A DNA stretch of 6,168 bases from Prevotellaceae bacterium (lineage in GTDB: Bacteria; Bacteroidota; Bacteroidia; Bacteroidales; UBA932): assembly GCA_031264875.1 (NCBI GenBank), contig JAISDK010000186.1, positions 1 to 6,168 of the forward strand. The letters are read 5' to 3'. The notes under the pieces were generated by a model. The model had not been told where the DNA came from. It was given only the letters and a program-made list of their open reading frames with translations, and did not search any database. Shown piece by piece: positions 5,953 through 6,168 of the stretch; positions within the stretch are counted from its first letter, which is position 1; the number at the start of each line of letters is the position of its first letter. Position numbers and translations under genes: made by a program.

Positions 5953-6069
5953 TTTACGACAATGAATCAATGCATAAGTCTCCAGACTACGTCGTGTTAT
6001 ACTGCGCACAGTTCAAAAGCGTGAGATAGGAAGAATGTATTTCACACAGTCGAGCAAACTGTCGTCGTC

Positions 6070-6112
6070 CGTCATTGCGAGGGCGCAGCCCGAAGCTTCG
6101 CTTACAATGACG
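6070..6112. repeat. REP-like inverted repeat
   Basis: CGTCATTG (6070-6077) and CAATGACG (6105-6112) are perfect inverted copies. Between them lie a small hairpin GGGC-GCA-GCCC (6081-6091) and the 10-bp palindrome CGAAGCTTCG (6091-6100), giving a three-branched fold. Repeats starting CGTCATTGCGAG and rich in GAAGC are known as dispersed palindromic repeats in many bacterial genomes; family membership here is from general memory. Confidence 0.65.
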
Positions 6113-6138
6113 CTTTTCGTAAGTAGCACATTAAGAGC

Positions 6139-6168
6139 AGGGCGAACACACATTAGGGCGAACACACA
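6139..6168. repeat. Direct repeat of AGGGCGAACACACA at the window edge
   Basis: AGGGCGAACACACA occurs at 6139-6152 and 6155-6168, giving a 16-base period with TT between the copies. The second copy ends at the last base of the window, so more units, or a complementary GTTCGCCCT arm, may follow outside. Confidence 0.7.

Larger units (their letters stand above)
5703..5994. repeat. Nested palindromic element, MITE-like (about 290 bp)
   Basis: Three pairs of matching segments are nested around a common centre near 5850. Outermost, 5703-5724 and 5973-5994 are inverted copies matching at 17 of 22 bases, sharing GTAGTCT and AGAC. Inside these, the palindrome ACGCCGTACGGCGT occurs at 5753-5766 and 5936-5949. 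Inside those, 37-bp arms at 5775-5811 and 5891-5927 are inverted copies with 35 of 37 matches. The core holds two small hairpins and one 28-bp perfect palindrome. No transposase or credible ORF is present, so it would be a non-autonomous element or a folded non-coding structure. An 8-bp direct repeat GTGAGATA (5639-5646, 6021-6028) flanks it at a distance, too far from the ends to be taken as a target duplication. The exact borders are uncertain. Confidence 0.7.

Noticed and set aside
5639..6028. GTGAGATA at 5639-5646 and 6021-6028 as a target-site duplication
   Set aside because: The copies lie tens of bases outside the detectable inverted ends, at unequal distances, and an 8-base match over this span could be chance.
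5703..6168. CRISPR array
   Set aside because: The repeats are palindromic and unevenly spaced, with no regular repeat-spacer pattern and no cas gene.

Overview
The window looks like a stretch of a Bacteroidota (probably Bacteroidales) chromosome. Three things point there. Predicted promoters follow the Bacteroidota pattern (TTG or TTTG, a 17-23 base spacer, then TAnnTTTG). The start codons lack clear Shine-Dalgarno sequences and sit behind A/T-rich leaders. The genes are a single-chain glycine decarboxylase and a TrpB2-type tryptophan synthase beta chain. The assignment is an inference from the sequence, not from a database match. Every gene I support lies on the minus strand, so transcription runs from right to left.

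From right to left: positions 5548-6168 are non-coding and rich in repeats. They hold a nested, nearly symmetric palindromic element (about 5703-5994), a REP-like inverted repeat (6070-6112) and a short direct repeat that runs to the window edge. Next comes gcvP (2722-5547), a complete P-protein of the glycine cleavage system with its own promoter and a probable terminator. A 288-base gap follows, carrying that terminator and a good promoter for the next gene. That gene (1756-2433) encodes a small exported protein with a lysine-rich C-terminal half built on an 11-residue repeat. After another hairpin comes an orphan TrpB2-type beta chain (295-1650) with a strong intrinsic terminator. At the left edge a promoter and the first 30 codons of a further, probably exported or membrane-anchored protein run off the window.

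The genes do not form an operon in any obvious metabolic sense. Each gap contains a terminator-like hairpin, and three of the four genes have a recognisable promoter. GcvP and TrpB2 are both PLP enzymes of amino-acid metabolism, linked loosely through glycine and serine, but nothing else here ties them together. I see no CRISPR array, tRNA, rRNA, transposase or defence system. The most unusual part is the palindromic element upstream of gcvP, followed by the repeat-built exported protein and the inverted repeats placed exactly at two predicted transcription starts.
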